Positions 45,365 to 52,007 of a DNA stretch of 64,000 nt are shown one piece after another (position 1 is the stretch's first letter; each line of letters begins with the position of its first letter). A model generated the notes under the pieces. It ran no database searches, had not been told where the DNA came from, and worked only from the letters and a program-made list of their open reading frames with translations. Location: the IMG/VR virus record IMGVR_UViG_3300046171_000252, positions 1-64,000 of that record. The stretch is one strand, 5' to 3'. Source of the stretch: a virus. Both the position numbers and the translations under genes were made by a program.

Positions 45365-46540
45365 TTGGTCACCCTTCGCCCACACCAGAAGAAAGCACTG
45401 AATGCAATGCTGGCATATGACAAGGGTCAGGTCATCATCCCTACGGGTGGTGGTAAGACCATGTGTATGATACATGATATTATTGAGAATCAAAAGTATA
45501 TTGATAATGGTTCTACTATTGTTGTTGTAGCACCTCGTATTCTTCTGGCAGAGCAACTCTGCAAAGAGTTTCTTGAAGTGATTGATACTAATCACACTCA
45601 TGTGATGCAGGTTCATAGTGGTGATGTTGAGTATTTCAGCACTACCAAAGCAGACACGATTCACTTGTTTGCCAATACTGCACGGACTGCTGGTGAGAAT
45701 GTCATCATCTTCACCACATATCACTCACTACATCGTCTTGTAGAGGCAGACATTGAAGTGAATACAATTTACTTTGATGAGGCACATAACTCAGTTCAAC
45801 GTAATTTCTTTCCTGCAACTGAGTTCTTCAGTAGCGATTCTGATCGTTGCTATTTCTTTACTGCGACTCCTAAGCACTCGTTGTCTGTATTCAAACCAGG
45901 AATGAATGATCCTGAGGTTTATGGTCAGGTCATTTGTAATGTTCCTGCACCTCAACTTGTCAAAGAAGGTTATATCCTTCCTCCTAAGGTTGTGGTTCAT
46001 CAACTACCTCAGGGTGATTTCAAACTATCTGATGATAAGAATCTGTTGAATACGATTGATGCAAACTCACTCAATAAGATTCTGATTGCAGCACGTTCTA
46101 CTAAGCAGATTCTGCGTATGGTAAGTCAGTCTGATTTTTGTCAGCAATTACATGAGCGTGGATACAACTGGATGTATATTACATCTAAGACCGGTGCAAT
46201 CATCAATGGTAAGAAGGTTTCCCGTGAGGAATTCTTCAAGACCTTGAATACTTGGGGTCAGGATGATACTCGTTTTGTTGTCATGCACCACTCTATCTTG
46301 TCTGAAGGTATCAATGTCAAGGGACTGGAGGCAGTTCTATTCATGCGGAACATGAACTACATTGGAATCAGTCAGTCTATCGGTCGTGTGATCCGTCTGG
46401 GTGGTGCTGAGAAGACCTTTGGACTGGTCTGCGTGCCAGTCTTTGATAAGGTGGGAATCAGCACTGCTAAGAGCGTTCAGGCAGTGGTTGACACCGTATT
46501 TGAGCAGGGTGAACCTGCCATCTCAGTGGTCCGGAAGTAG
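45365..46540 (+). CDS. superfamily 2 DEAH-type helicase
   Basis: 391 residues from a TTG start (AGGA 7 bases upstream; no better in-frame start). VTLRPHQKKALNAM is a Q-like motif, IIPTGGGKTMCM is Walker A (near residue 25), IYFDEAHN is the DEAH box, FFTATP is motif III, and QSIGRVIRLGG is motif VI. It is a compact SF2 helicase related to the type III restriction/UvsW group. T4 UvsW (recombination, R-loop unwinding) is a plausible role, but the N-terminal UvsW domain is not obvious. It is transcribed from its own promoter. Confidence 0.85.
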   Translation: MVTLRPHQKKALNAMLAYDKGQVIIPTGGGKTMCMIHDIIENQKYIDNGSTIVVVAPRILLAEQLCKEFLEVIDTNHTHVMQVHSGDVEYFSTTKADTIHLFANTARTAGENVIIFTTYHSLHRLVEADIEVNTIYFDEAHNSVQRNFFPATEFFSSDSDRCYFFTATPKHSLSVFKPGMNDPEVYGQVICNVPAPQLVKEGYILPPKVVVHQLPQGDFKLSDDKNLLNTIDANSLNKILIAARSTKQILRMVSQSDFCQQLHERGYNWMYITSKTGAIINGKKVSREEFFKTLNTWGQDDTRFVVMHHSILSEGINVKGLEAVLFMRNMNYIGISQSIGRVIRLGGAEKTFGLVCVPVFDKVGISTAKSVQAVVDTVFEQGEPAISVVRK

Positions 46541-46542
46541 AA

Positions 46543-46584
46543 CTGTCACACCAGGAGCAGAATCCTGCTCCACTCTGCTATAAT
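46543..46584 (+). promoter_or_regulatory. hairpin + TATAAT promoter unit
   Basis: TGTCACAC (46544-46551), then GGAGCAG-AATC-CTGCTCC (46554-46571), then TATAAT (46579-46584). The hairpin occupies the -35 region and may terminate the helicase message or act as an operator. Layout matches the other GTGTCACA promoter units. Confidence 0.55.
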
Positions 46585-46609
46585 ACAAAAGTAATCAGGG
46601 GAACATCCC

Positions 46610-46750
46610 ATGAAGTGCAAAGTTCAACTCTATGTGTCTGGCACCGTCTTTGATGAGATTGTCATCGCACGGAACTATGAAGAAGCAAGAAAAACTGCAC
46701 TTGCACGCAATCCTACGGCAACAGTTGTAAGTGTTACTGCCGTCTTCTAA
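46610..46750 (+). CDS. small conserved cyanophage protein
   Basis: 46 residues, MKCKVQLYVSGTVFDEIVIARNYEEARKTALARNPTATVVSV, a simple beta-beta-alpha-beta pattern. I recall near-identical small proteins in many T4-like cyanophages, with no known function. The ATG follows a GGGGAACATCCC mini-hairpin leader. Its stop overlaps the next start (TAATG). Confidence 0.75.
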   Translation: MKCKVQLYVSGTVFDEIVIARNYEEARKTALARNPTATVVSVTAVF

Positions 46751-46983
46751 TGAGTGAATCAAAAGATTACCGAAAGTTCTATACTTGTCCCAATAAGGAC
46801 ATTTTAGAAAGCAAAGTTGGGTATCCGAGTGGTTATGTAACCAAGGATGGTATGTGGGCAGCTGTTCCACTTGCAAAATCAAAAAAGTTTGTGATTATCA
46901 ACAACGGATCAATTGTTCACACTTCAAAAAATTATCCATCTGCTGTTTCATACATAGAAAAAAATATGAAGAAAAAACGATGA
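46750..46983 (+). CDS. small hypothetical protein
   Basis: 77 residues, start overlapping the previous stop. It is basic, with an alpha/beta core (GYPSGYVTKDGMWAAVPLAKSKKFVIINNGSIVHTSKNYPSAVSYIEKNMKKKR) that could be a small nucleic-acid-binding domain. Its stop overlaps the next ATG. No family recognised. Confidence 0.6.
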   Translation: MSESKDYRKFYTCPNKDILESKVGYPSGYVTKDGMWAAVPLAKSKKFVIINNGSIVHTSKNYPSAVSYIEKNMKKKR

Positions 46984-47177
46984 AGGATCAAAACAGCATT
47001 AAAGATTGTGAAAGCAAACAGGAAAAGTGGAATCGTGGACTTGATATCTTTATTGAATCCGTAATTAAACCTGATGCATCTCTTCGTGATTGTGCTCGTA
47101 ATCAAAAATGTTATCATGAACTGATGGATGTTCGCAATGATGTTTTGGATTATCTCAAAACAAAGAGATGGCAATAA
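46980..47177 (+). CDS. small hypothetical protein
   Basis: 65 residues from the ATG at 46980 (ATGA overlap with the previous gene). It is helical and charged (CESKQEKWNRGLDIFIESVIKPDASLRDCARNQKCYHELMDVRNDVLDYLKTKRWQ) with three Cys. A longer in-frame opening upstream lies inside the previous gene and is not used. Function unknown. Confidence 0.6.
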   Translation: MKDQNSIKDCESKQEKWNRGLDIFIESVIKPDASLRDCARNQKCYHELMDVRNDVLDYLKTKRWQ

Positions 47178-47207
47178 TATAACTAATAAAGAACTATAGT
47201 TAAAGTT

Positions 47208-47369
47208 ATGGATCCTGAAGAAATTACTTTAAGTACAACAAGCAGACAATTTACCTATGAAAAGATGTCTCGCAATCTTGATGGTTTAACTCCTGATGAA
47301 TTGAGAGATATGTGTAAATGTTATATGAAACTTTACCTCAAACAACAAGAAGTTCTCAAGACTATATGA
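47208..47369 (+). CDS. NblA-like small protein (candidate phycobilisome degradation factor)
   Basis: 53 residues. Pattern: short beta/loop start (EITLSTTSRQF), helix 1 (TYEKMSRNLDG), LTPDELRDMCK, helix 2 (CYMKLYLKQQEVLKTI). NblA is a ~55-residue helical hairpin with a similar order (LTLEQQFKLR...MSREQAQDFLVELYKQMMLRE). Size, helix pattern and the -LT(P)DEL- turn agree, but identity is low by eye. If correct it would bind phycobilisomes and target them for proteolysis, a function known from some cyanophages and consistent with a Synechococcus host. Alternative: unrelated small helical protein. Confidence 0.45.
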   Translation: MDPEEITLSTTSRQFTYEKMSRNLDGLTPDELRDMCKCYMKLYLKQQEVLKTI

Positions 47370-47521
47370 CAGTAAGTACATCATCCTAGGCATAAATTTT
47401 TATTTCAGAAACTTGCAAATGTCAGCAATTCGTGATAAATATTAGGGAGAACTTCGGAGGAACGATGATCTGAAAATTTTTATATTATGTCTTTTGCTTA
47501 TCTAATACATGGAGGTTCATC
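47370..47521 (+). other. structured leader with a 15-codon upstream ORF
   Basis: 152 bases without a main gene. TTTCAGA (47403-47409) can pair with TCTGAAA (47469-47475) around a 59-base insert containing GGGAGAACTTCGGAGGAAC. A 15-codon ORF (47487-47534, MSFAYLIHGGSSCTI) overlaps the start of the 47522 gene, whose own GGAGG lies inside the small ORF. This is a possible cis-regulatory leader; no known riboswitch recognised. Confidence 0.35.
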
Positions 47522-47683
47522 ATGCACAATCTAATATCATTTAATCAATTAGCAGGTTTTAAACTGGATGAAAACAAGTCCGAAATTTCTGATAATTTAA
47601 TCAACGAGTATTATGAATGTCTGGTAGAATGTGACAATAATCAGTCAGTCTGTAAAAGAATCTGTCGGGAGGTTCTAATTTAA
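47522..47683 (+). CDS. small cysteine-containing cyanophage protein
   Basis: 53 residues behind a good GGAGG at 6-base spacing. A helical N-terminus (LISFNQLAGFKLDENKSEISDNLINEYYECLVECD) precedes a C-x3-C...C-x3-C arrangement (CLVEC, CKRIC) that could bind a metal or form two disulfides. I recall similar short proteins in cyanophages, with no function known. Confidence 0.7.
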   Translation: MHNLISFNQLAGFKLDENKSEISDNLINEYYECLVECDNNQSVCKRICREVLI

Positions 47684-47785
47684 GTTTACACACAGTCAGT
47701 TAGAGGTAAAAATGTTAGTTTATCTGCACCCGCCTTGATTATTCAGAGAATTTAATAAGATTAACCCTCGCAAGAGGGTTTTTTT
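47684..47785 (+). terminator. intergenic spacer with intrinsic terminator
   Basis: AACCCTC (47763-47769), GCAA loop, GAGGGTT (47774-47780), then a T run to 47785. The preceding ~80 bases show no supported gene. Confidence 0.85.
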
Positions 47786-47830
47786 AATGCAAAGTTGTTA
47801 AATACTTAAAACATCCAAATAAAACTTAAA

Positions 47831-47983
47831 GTGGATTTATCCGACAAAAAAGCATCAAAAAAAATTATCAAAAGATTCAAGAAACACCCTGAGTGGTATA
47901 CACCAGAGGAGGTTTTGTATGCTAAAATGATTAGAAAGCAATTAAAGAAAAATGGAAGACAGTCTGAAAGTAGAACAGAATAA
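47831..47983 (+). CDS. small basic hypothetical protein (GTG start)
   Basis: 50 residues from GTG. Very basic (KKASKKIIKRFKKHPEWYTPEEVLYAKMIRKQLKKNGRQ). The HPEWYTPEEV..AK segment recurs in cyanophage small proteins from memory. No strong ribosome-binding site is visible. It overlaps the next ORF by 32 bases in another frame. A nucleic-acid-binding role is possible but unsupported. Confidence 0.55.
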   Translation: MDLSDKKASKKIIKRFKKHPEWYTPEEVLYAKMIRKQLKKNGRQSESRTE

Positions 47984-48113
47984 AGATGGCACATTCACTA
48001 TAGAATGGGATAATGATGATCCCAGATGGAATTTTTTGAATAACTTGACAAGTAAAGAAATTAGTACTATGATAGAGACCCTAGTCAAAGATAATCTAGA
48101 TGAAACCATTTAA
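47952..48113 (+). CDS. small acidic hypothetical protein
   Basis: 53 residues, MEDSLKVEQNKDGTFTIEWDNDDPRWNFLNNLTSKEISTMIETLVKDNLDETI: a short beta hairpin then a helix, acidic overall. It overlaps genes on both sides (32 and 14 bases), typical of compact phage operons. Function unknown. A promoter for the next gene lies inside it. Confidence 0.6.
   Translation: MEDSLKVEQNKDGTFTIEWDNDDPRWNFLNNLTSKEISTMIETLVKDNLDETI
48045..48073 (+). promoter_or_regulatory. sigma70-like promoter inside the 47952 gene
   Basis: TTGACA (48045-48050), a 17-base spacer and TATGAT (48068-48073), followed by the ATG at 48100. Confidence 0.65.
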
Positions 48114-48507
48114 TGAGCACGAAGATTACTCACTGAATATGTTATCCGATTGGGTTAAGGAATCATTAGAGTCTTCACATACTCCACAACAAGTGTATGA
48201 AACAATTGTAAGAGCTGTCAGGGAGAAAAGAGACTATTATGAAACATGCTATAACCATAGCAAGAAACTTTTAGAACTTCTAAAAGGTGAATTGACACCT
48301 CTGCCAGAACATTATGATGACTTTGAGTGTCCTATTCCAGAGCAAGAAACTATTACTTTTTCGGGACAAGATGGATCTGCAGAATCTTTAAGAAATTGGG
48401 AAAATTTTTGGTATGATGAGAATCATTTAACATTCAATTCTTCTTTACAACAAGAGGTGGATAGAATTGGTAAGGAAGGTGGATATGAATGGACACCAGG
48501 AACCTAG
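48100..48507 (+). CDS. conserved cyanophage hypothetical protein
   Basis: 135 residues. The N-terminal half is helical (SDWVKESLESSHTPQQVYETIVRAVREKRDYYETCYNHSKKLLELLKG). The second half is acidic and Trp-rich (LRNWENFWYDENHLTF). I recall relatives in T4-like cyanophages, without function. It has its own promoter and overlaps the preceding gene by 14 bases. Confidence 0.7.
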   Translation: MKPFNEHEDYSLNMLSDWVKESLESSHTPQQVYETIVRAVREKRDYYETCYNHSKKLLELLKGELTPLPEHYDDFECPIPEQETITFSGQDGSAESLRNWENFWYDENHLTFNSSLQQEVDRIGKEGGYEWTPGT

Positions 48508-48601
48508 CACAATATTTGTAAAGCAATTACAAAGAAAATCTTAAATTACTAACTAATTTTGTGCGGAAACGCTAAAATATCTCAGTAAAAGCAAGACACC
48601 T

Positions 48602-48766
48602 ATGACTCTTCCCCAAAATGGCAAGAAATTGACAGAAATAGAGAAGAAAAGCATGAAAATTGCTTTAAAAGAGGCAGACATTCGTGCAATTCATCCCGAA
48701 AGGATGGAAGCACTTGCTGATTCTATGGTTCAAAGACTCAAGAATAGTGCAAATGTAGCACTTTGA
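48602..48766 (+). CDS. small hypothetical protein
   Basis: 54 residues, MTLPQNGKKLTEIEKKSMKIALKEADIRAIHPERMEALADSMVQRLKNSANVAL, predicted all-helical and basic. It is isolated by ~95 bases upstream, in which I see no other gene. It precedes cp12 by 45 bases. Function unknown. Confidence 0.6.
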   Translation: MTLPQNGKKLTEIEKKSMKIALKEADIRAIHPERMEALADSMVQRLKNSANVAL

Positions 48767-48811
48767 ACCATTAATCAAAATAAATAAGTAAAACAAATTA
48801 CAAAACTTCGC

Positions 48812-49039
48812 ATGGACACAATCGAGCAGCATATTGAGGTGGATAAACAGATCCTTGACAATCCTCTAACTTCTCCTAATCAACGTCGTCACATTGAAGG
48901 TGAGCTACATGAATTAGAAGATTATGTAGAGCATCATCAGAAAGAAATTGAAGCAGGTGATCATCATGACCCCACCGCACTTGAACTTTATTGTGATTCT
49001 AACCCATCAGAACCTGAATGTAAAGTTTATGAGGACTGA
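48812..49039 (+). CDS. cp12: CP12-like Calvin-cycle inhibitor
   Basis: 75 residues. The C-terminus ALELYCDSNPSEPECKVYED matches the CP12 signature (C-x8-C with N-P and E-C-x-V-Y-E/D), which forms a redox-sensitive loop that binds GAPDH and phosphoribulokinase. The charged helical N-terminus (RRHIEGELHELEDYVEHHQKEIEAGDHHDPT) is typical of the cyanophage form. Cyanophage CP12 is thought to switch off carbon fixation and favour the pentose phosphate pathway for nucleotide synthesis. It is a diagnostic cyanophage metabolic gene. A strong terminator follows. Confidence 0.92.
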   Translation: MDTIEQHIEVDKQILDNPLTSPNQRRHIEGELHELEDYVEHHQKEIEAGDHHDPTALELYCDSNPSEPECKVYED

Positions 49040-49065
49040 TTGAGACAGTTCAATAAGTGTCACAA

Positions 49066-49089
49066 GGGGGGTTTCATACCCCCCTTTTT
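49066..49089 (+). terminator. intrinsic terminator after cp12
   Basis: GGGGGGT (49066-49072), loop TTCAT, ACCCCCC (49078-49084) and five T. A GTGTCACA element (49057-49064) abuts the stem, as in several promoter units further right. Confidence 0.9.
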
Positions 49090-49199
49090 CGTGTATATTA
49101 GATGAGTGGAGGGGAGACCCGACACAACACACCCAGAGGCAACACACATAAGAGCAGAGACAAACTTCTGCCGCCTCTCATCCACCTTCTCTTTCTAGC
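49090..49199 (+). other. long leader of the 49200 gene
   Basis: The leader has TATATT (49093-49098, possible -10), GTGGAGGGGAGAC near 49105, and a pyrimidine-rich stretch immediately before the ATG with no adjacent Shine-Dalgarno. The leader at 61990-62035 has the same two elements in the same order. Confidence 0.4.
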
Positions 49200-49628
49200 A
49201 TGGCAACTCGCTCACGCATTGGCATTCAACTCTCAGATGACTCTATTCTTTCTGTTTATCATCACTGGGATGGTTATCCTACTTGGTTGGGTCGGATTCT
49301 CAAGACGCACTACAATACAAAGGAGAAAGTAGCAGAACTGATTGATGGTGGCGATATGTCATCTTGCTGGACAAAGGATCGCTGGACTGGTAAGCAAGTT
49401 GCAAAATATGTGATCGAAAATGTTGAGGTTGAGGAATATGGTCCTCAGTATTATTCTGCTCGTGGTGAGAGTTGCCCTCCTCGTCTTGATGATGATATCA
49501 CTGAATTTCTGGACAATGGTGAAGAGTATTCTTACATCTTCACTCGTGCTGATGAGTGGATCTGCTACGATTTGCACGACATCACTGGAAAACTGACTGA
49601 GATTCCAGAAGGAGCACTTGCAGTATGA
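49200..49628 (+). CDS. conserved phage protein with WDGYP motif
   Basis: 142 residues. MATRSRIGIQLSDDSILSVYHHWDGYPTWLGRIL is a recurring opening in phage proteins (R-x-x-I-G...S.Y.H.DGY....G..L). YSYIFTRADEWICYDLHD lies near the end. The function is not established. An overlapping frame at 49102-49332 is judged non-coding. It overlaps the zincin gene by 4 bases. Confidence 0.75.
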   Translation: MATRSRIGIQLSDDSILSVYHHWDGYPTWLGRILKTHYNTKEKVAELIDGGDMSSCWTKDRWTGKQVAKYVIENVEVEEYGPQYYSARGESCPPRLDDDITEFLDNGEEYSYIFTRADEWICYDLHDITGKLTEIPEGALAV

Positions 49629-49960
49629 CATCAATGCTTTTCACTTCCGGACAATCATCACACTCACATCTTGCTCAAAGTGTATTTGAGTTCTTTACAT
49701 CACTCTATGGTGTAAAGAGTGATGTTGAAGTATTTCATACAGATCTTACTGATGACAATGCATTTGGTTTTACTGAAATCAATGGTGATGAGCAATTCAT
49801 TCAGATTCATAATAATTTGAATGAGAAGGATTACATTACCACACTATTGCATGAACTTGTTCATGTTGTTCAGAATGAAAATGGTCAGTTTGATGACACT
49901 CGGAGAGAGGAGGAGGCATATGGGTTAGAGTCTATCCTGTTCAACCAGTTCAGGAAGTGA
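49625..49960 (+). CDS. small zinc metallopeptidase-like protein
   Basis: 111 residues. TTLLHELVHVVQNENGQF contains the HExxH zinc-peptidase motif (near residue 81), followed about 16 residues later by EEEAYGLES, whose Glu could be the third zinc ligand. It is too short for most known families and probably represents a minimal gluzincin-like domain. Substrate unknown; host protein processing is one possibility. It overlaps the upstream gene by ATGA. Confidence 0.65.
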   Translation: MTSMLFTSGQSSHSHLAQSVFEFFTSLYGVKSDVEVFHTDLTDDNAFGFTEINGDEQFIQIHNNLNEKDYITTLLHELVHVVQNENGQFDDTRREEEAYGLESILFNQFRK

Positions 49961-50024
49961 CACAAGGGGCGTTCCACTGCCTCTCCCCATGCTATAATTA
50001 ATTCATACCAAGGGAAACCACCCC
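49956..50024 (+). promoter_or_regulatory. family A promoter and leader
   Basis: GTGACACAAGGGG, then CTCCCC, then CTATAAT (49992-49998), AATTCATACC, and AAGGGAAACCACCCC directly before the ATG. The -10 context and the GGG...CCC leader match the 50677 and 53888 repeats. Confidence 0.65.
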
Positions 50025-50291
50025 ATGCAACTCACCAACTCCGTCTGTATCGTTGATTTCTTCCCTGAGGCATTCATTGCCGAGGCAGATCCTATCACAG
50101 GAATGAAGGTTGTTGTTAAGCGTTTCCAGAAGCGTGTTACTTTCCGTGCTAATGGTCAAAAATCTTATAGCACTGTGACTATGCTCACTGCCAAGAATGA
50201 GTGGGCAGAGCGTATTGCCAACGGTGCAACAGTTACTAACTACAACACCGACAAAATGGATCGTTCCGAGTACACTCCAATGGGTTGCTGA
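50025..50291 (+). CDS. small hypothetical protein
   Basis: 88 residues, beta-rich (NSVCIVDFFPEAFIAEADPITGMKVVVKRFQKRVTFRANGQKSYSTVTMLTAKNEWAERIANGATVTNYN). It is expressed from the family A promoter just upstream. No family recognised; two bases separate it from the next ORF. Confidence 0.6.
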   Translation: MQLTNSVCIVDFFPEAFIAEADPITGMKVVVKRFQKRVTFRANGQKSYSTVTMLTAKNEWAERIANGATVTNYNTDKMDRSEYTPMGC

Positions 50292-50293
50292 TT

Positions 50294-50440
50294 ATGTTTA
50301 CTACAGAAGACCATGAGTTTATCGATTTTCTCTTCGGTAAACTCACTTGCCTCACTGATACTGAGATGATTGATTTGCACGATGATGATTCTTGTGATGA
50401 TCATCTTCAATTTGAACAACTTACTCTTCCCGAATCATGA
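50294..50440 (+). CDS. small acidic hypothetical protein
   Basis: 48 residues, MFTTEDHEFIDFLFGKLTCLTDTEMIDLHDDDSCDDHLQFEQLTLPES, strongly acidic. It lies tightly between two genes (two-base gap, then ATGA overlap). Function unknown; acidic DNA mimicry is possible but not supported beyond charge. Confidence 0.55.
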   Translation: MFTTEDHEFIDFLFGKLTCLTDTEMIDLHDDDSCDDHLQFEQLTLPES

Positions 50441-50685
50441 ACCCACAATTTACTGGTGTATTTACAACGGTCAAAGAGCATGGTGGAGTCTATGCAGTTT
50501 GTACTGAGGGTGAATTATTTTACTCTCCAATGTATGAAGATGGTAGTGTGAATTTTGAGGAGTTTGAAATTGTAGATTTTTGGGATTCTGAAATTGACCC
50601 AGAGGAACTTGAAAAAATTCAATCTGTATTGATTGATATGATGCAGATTGCTGGTCTTTATTTCAAGTCCATGGTGCCAGTTTAA
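50437..50685 (+). CDS. small acidic hypothetical protein ending in PV
   Basis: 82 residues, acidic, starting with an ATGA overlap. Its last codons and stop (CCAGTTTAA) form the left end of the 84-bp direct repeat. The Dam methylase at 53387 ends with the same codons in the other copy. Function unknown. Confidence 0.6.
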   Translation: MNPQFTGVFTTVKEHGGVYAVCTEGELFYSPMYEDGSVNFEEFEIVDFWDSEIDPEELEKIQSVLIDMMQIAGLYFKSMVPV

Positions 50686-50760
50686 CTAGTGTCACACGGC
50701 ATGTTGAAACCCCATCAGGATGCCCTATAATACATTCATACAAGGGAAACCACCCATGAC
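50677..50760 (+). repeat. 84-bp direct repeat, left copy (stop codon to next ATG)
   Basis: Exact match to 53888-53971. It contains the last codons and stop of the upstream gene, ACTAGTGTCACACGG, a promoter (TTGAAA 50704-50709, 16-base spacer, TATAAT 50726-50731), inverted arms GGCAT/ATGCC, the AAGGGAAACCACCC leader and the ATGAC of the next gene. Recombination between copies would remove or duplicate the five intervening genes with clean junctions. Confidence 0.95.
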
Positions 50761-50938
50761 CACCTTTGACTTTGATACAGAATATTACTGGGGTGCTCTC
50801 ATGGTCAAACTGGTTCCCTTGTTTGCCATGGATGTTTACAAAGCATCCGATGATGAGTTGGTATGGGTTTTTGATGTGAACAACCCTGATAATGGGTATC
50901 ATGTTCCTGCTCGCAATCTTTCCACCTATTCTTATTGA
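50756..50938 (+). CDS. small hypothetical protein behind the left repeat
   Basis: 60 residues, MTTFDFDTEYYWGALMVKLVPLFAMDVYKASDDELVWVFDVNNPDNGYHVPARNLSTYSY. Its start is inside the 84-bp repeat and its promoter is the repeat itself. A short alpha/beta protein with no family recognised; first gene of the repeat-bounded cassette. Confidence 0.6.
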   Translation: MTTFDFDTEYYWGALMVKLVPLFAMDVYKASDDELVWVFDVNNPDNGYHVPARNLSTYSY

Positions 50939-50940
50939 TT

Positions 50941-51237
50941 ATGTACTCCATCGAAATTATTGAAGAGTTTATCCGCAATCAAATTGCAAAGCCAACTGCC
51001 GATCCTACCATTTTCCGTAGTTGGTATAAGTATGCTAATGCCTCTGGTGAGTGGAATTTAACTAAAGGACATGCACCTGGATTTTGTCGTCTTGCAAAAA
51101 TTGCAGGCAAAAATATCAACGAAGAGTTTGGGTTTGATGTAATCAAGATGCACTTCTATGGTATCTGGAAAAACAATGAGATTAATAATCCCGAATTTAT
51201 GATTTGGGAAAAAGATCACGACTTCACACTGGTTTGA
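50941..51237 (+). CDS. small hypothetical protein in the repeat-bounded cassette
   Basis: 98 residues, two bases after the previous stop. The helical start (YSIEIIEEFIRNQIAKPTADPTIFRSWYKYA) is followed by NLTKGHAPGFCRLAKIAG and an aromatic end (FYGIWKNNEINNPEFMIWEKDHDF). No family recognised. It lies two bases upstream of the MutH-like nuclease gene and is probably co-transcribed with it. Confidence 0.6.
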   Translation: MYSIEIIEEFIRNQIAKPTADPTIFRSWYKYANASGEWNLTKGHAPGFCRLAKIAGKNINEEFGFDVIKMHFYGIWKNNEINNPEFMIWEKDHDFTLV

Positions 51238-51239
51238 TT

Positions 51240-51920
51240 ATGTCTGACAATCGCCCTACACTTGCAGAAGGATTTGCAAATGCCAAACAATATGAGGGAA
51301 AGAAAGTGGTTGATGTTCTGAGTAACATTACTAGACGCAATAAGGGTTCTGTTGGTAGCGAATTTGAGAAGAAGATTGGTATTCCTAAGTCTTCTGAAAG
51401 ATGTGATTACATTGATAGTGGTGATTGTAAGACTCTAAAATTCAAAAACAACAAACCCGCAGAATGTTGTGATATTATTATGCTTCAAGAGATTCTCCAT
51501 GAAGCGATGAACAACATCTCATTCTATGATAGTGCTGTATATGAAAAGATTCAACAAGTTCATTTTGCACCTATTAACAAGGATGGTGATATTGACGAGT
51601 GGACATTTGGTGAGAACTTTGTAATTTCTAAAGACACTAATCCTGCACTTTACAATCAAATGGAGAAGGATTACAATCATATCACTGAACGTATTCGCAC
51701 TCTAGTTAATTCTGGTCAGTATATTAGTGCTAGTGATGTGAATCAACGTTCGGCAGTTAAAATCCTTGAGATTCGTCCCAAGGGTGCAGGTGGTGGTTCA
51801 AGTAGAAACACTTGGAATGGTGTTGTTATCACCAAACCAGATGCACAATCTGCTTATTCTTATTACTTTAAGCAATCTGGTGTCAAGTACATCTACAACA
51901 ACCGATTGACAAATAATTAA
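51240..51920 (+). CDS. MutH/Sau3AI-like PD-(D/E)XK endonuclease
   Basis: 226 residues (E. coli MutH is 229). TRRNKGSVGSEFEKKIGIP aligns with MutH KRDKGWIGVLLEIWLGA. CDYIDSGDCKTLKF aligns with the catalytic strand DFAALGVELKTI, keeping D...(E/D)-x-K with Asp for Glu. VKILEIRPKGAGG aligns with YLQIRPKAANA, and the N-W...YYFKQS end parallels FYLKKNFTSALL. MutH and Sau3AI nick or cut at GATC when it is unmethylated. The nearby Dam-type methylase makes a GATC restriction-modification or repair pair likely. Alignment is by eye. Confidence 0.75.
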   Translation: MSDNRPTLAEGFANAKQYEGKKVVDVLSNITRRNKGSVGSEFEKKIGIPKSSERCDYIDSGDCKTLKFKNNKPAECCDIIMLQEILHEAMNNISFYDSAVYEKIQQVHFAPINKDGDIDEWTFGENFVISKDTNPALYNQMEKDYNHITERIRTLVNSGQYISASDVNQRSAVKILEIRPKGAGGGSSRNTWNGVVITKPDAQSAYSYYFKQSGVKYIYNNRLTNN

Positions 51921-51934
51921 AAACCTGCTACACT
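51906..51934 (+). promoter_or_regulatory. sigma70-like promoter for the 460-residue gene and dam
   Basis: TTGACA (51906-51911), a 17-base spacer and TACACT (51929-51934). It overlaps the end of the nuclease gene, so the methylase side has a promoter separate from the nuclease side. Confidence 0.65.
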
Positions 51935-52007
51935 GAATACATCGACAGAATACTCAACCATTACCGAGTTCTGTTATTCCTAACCATTATCCGGAAGCAT
52001 TACCACT

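Noticed and set aside
49102-49332. 76-codon ORF with a hydrophobic stretch
   Set aside because: It overlaps the conserved 49200 gene in another frame; the hydrophobic run is a frame shadow of WDGYPTWLG coding sequence.
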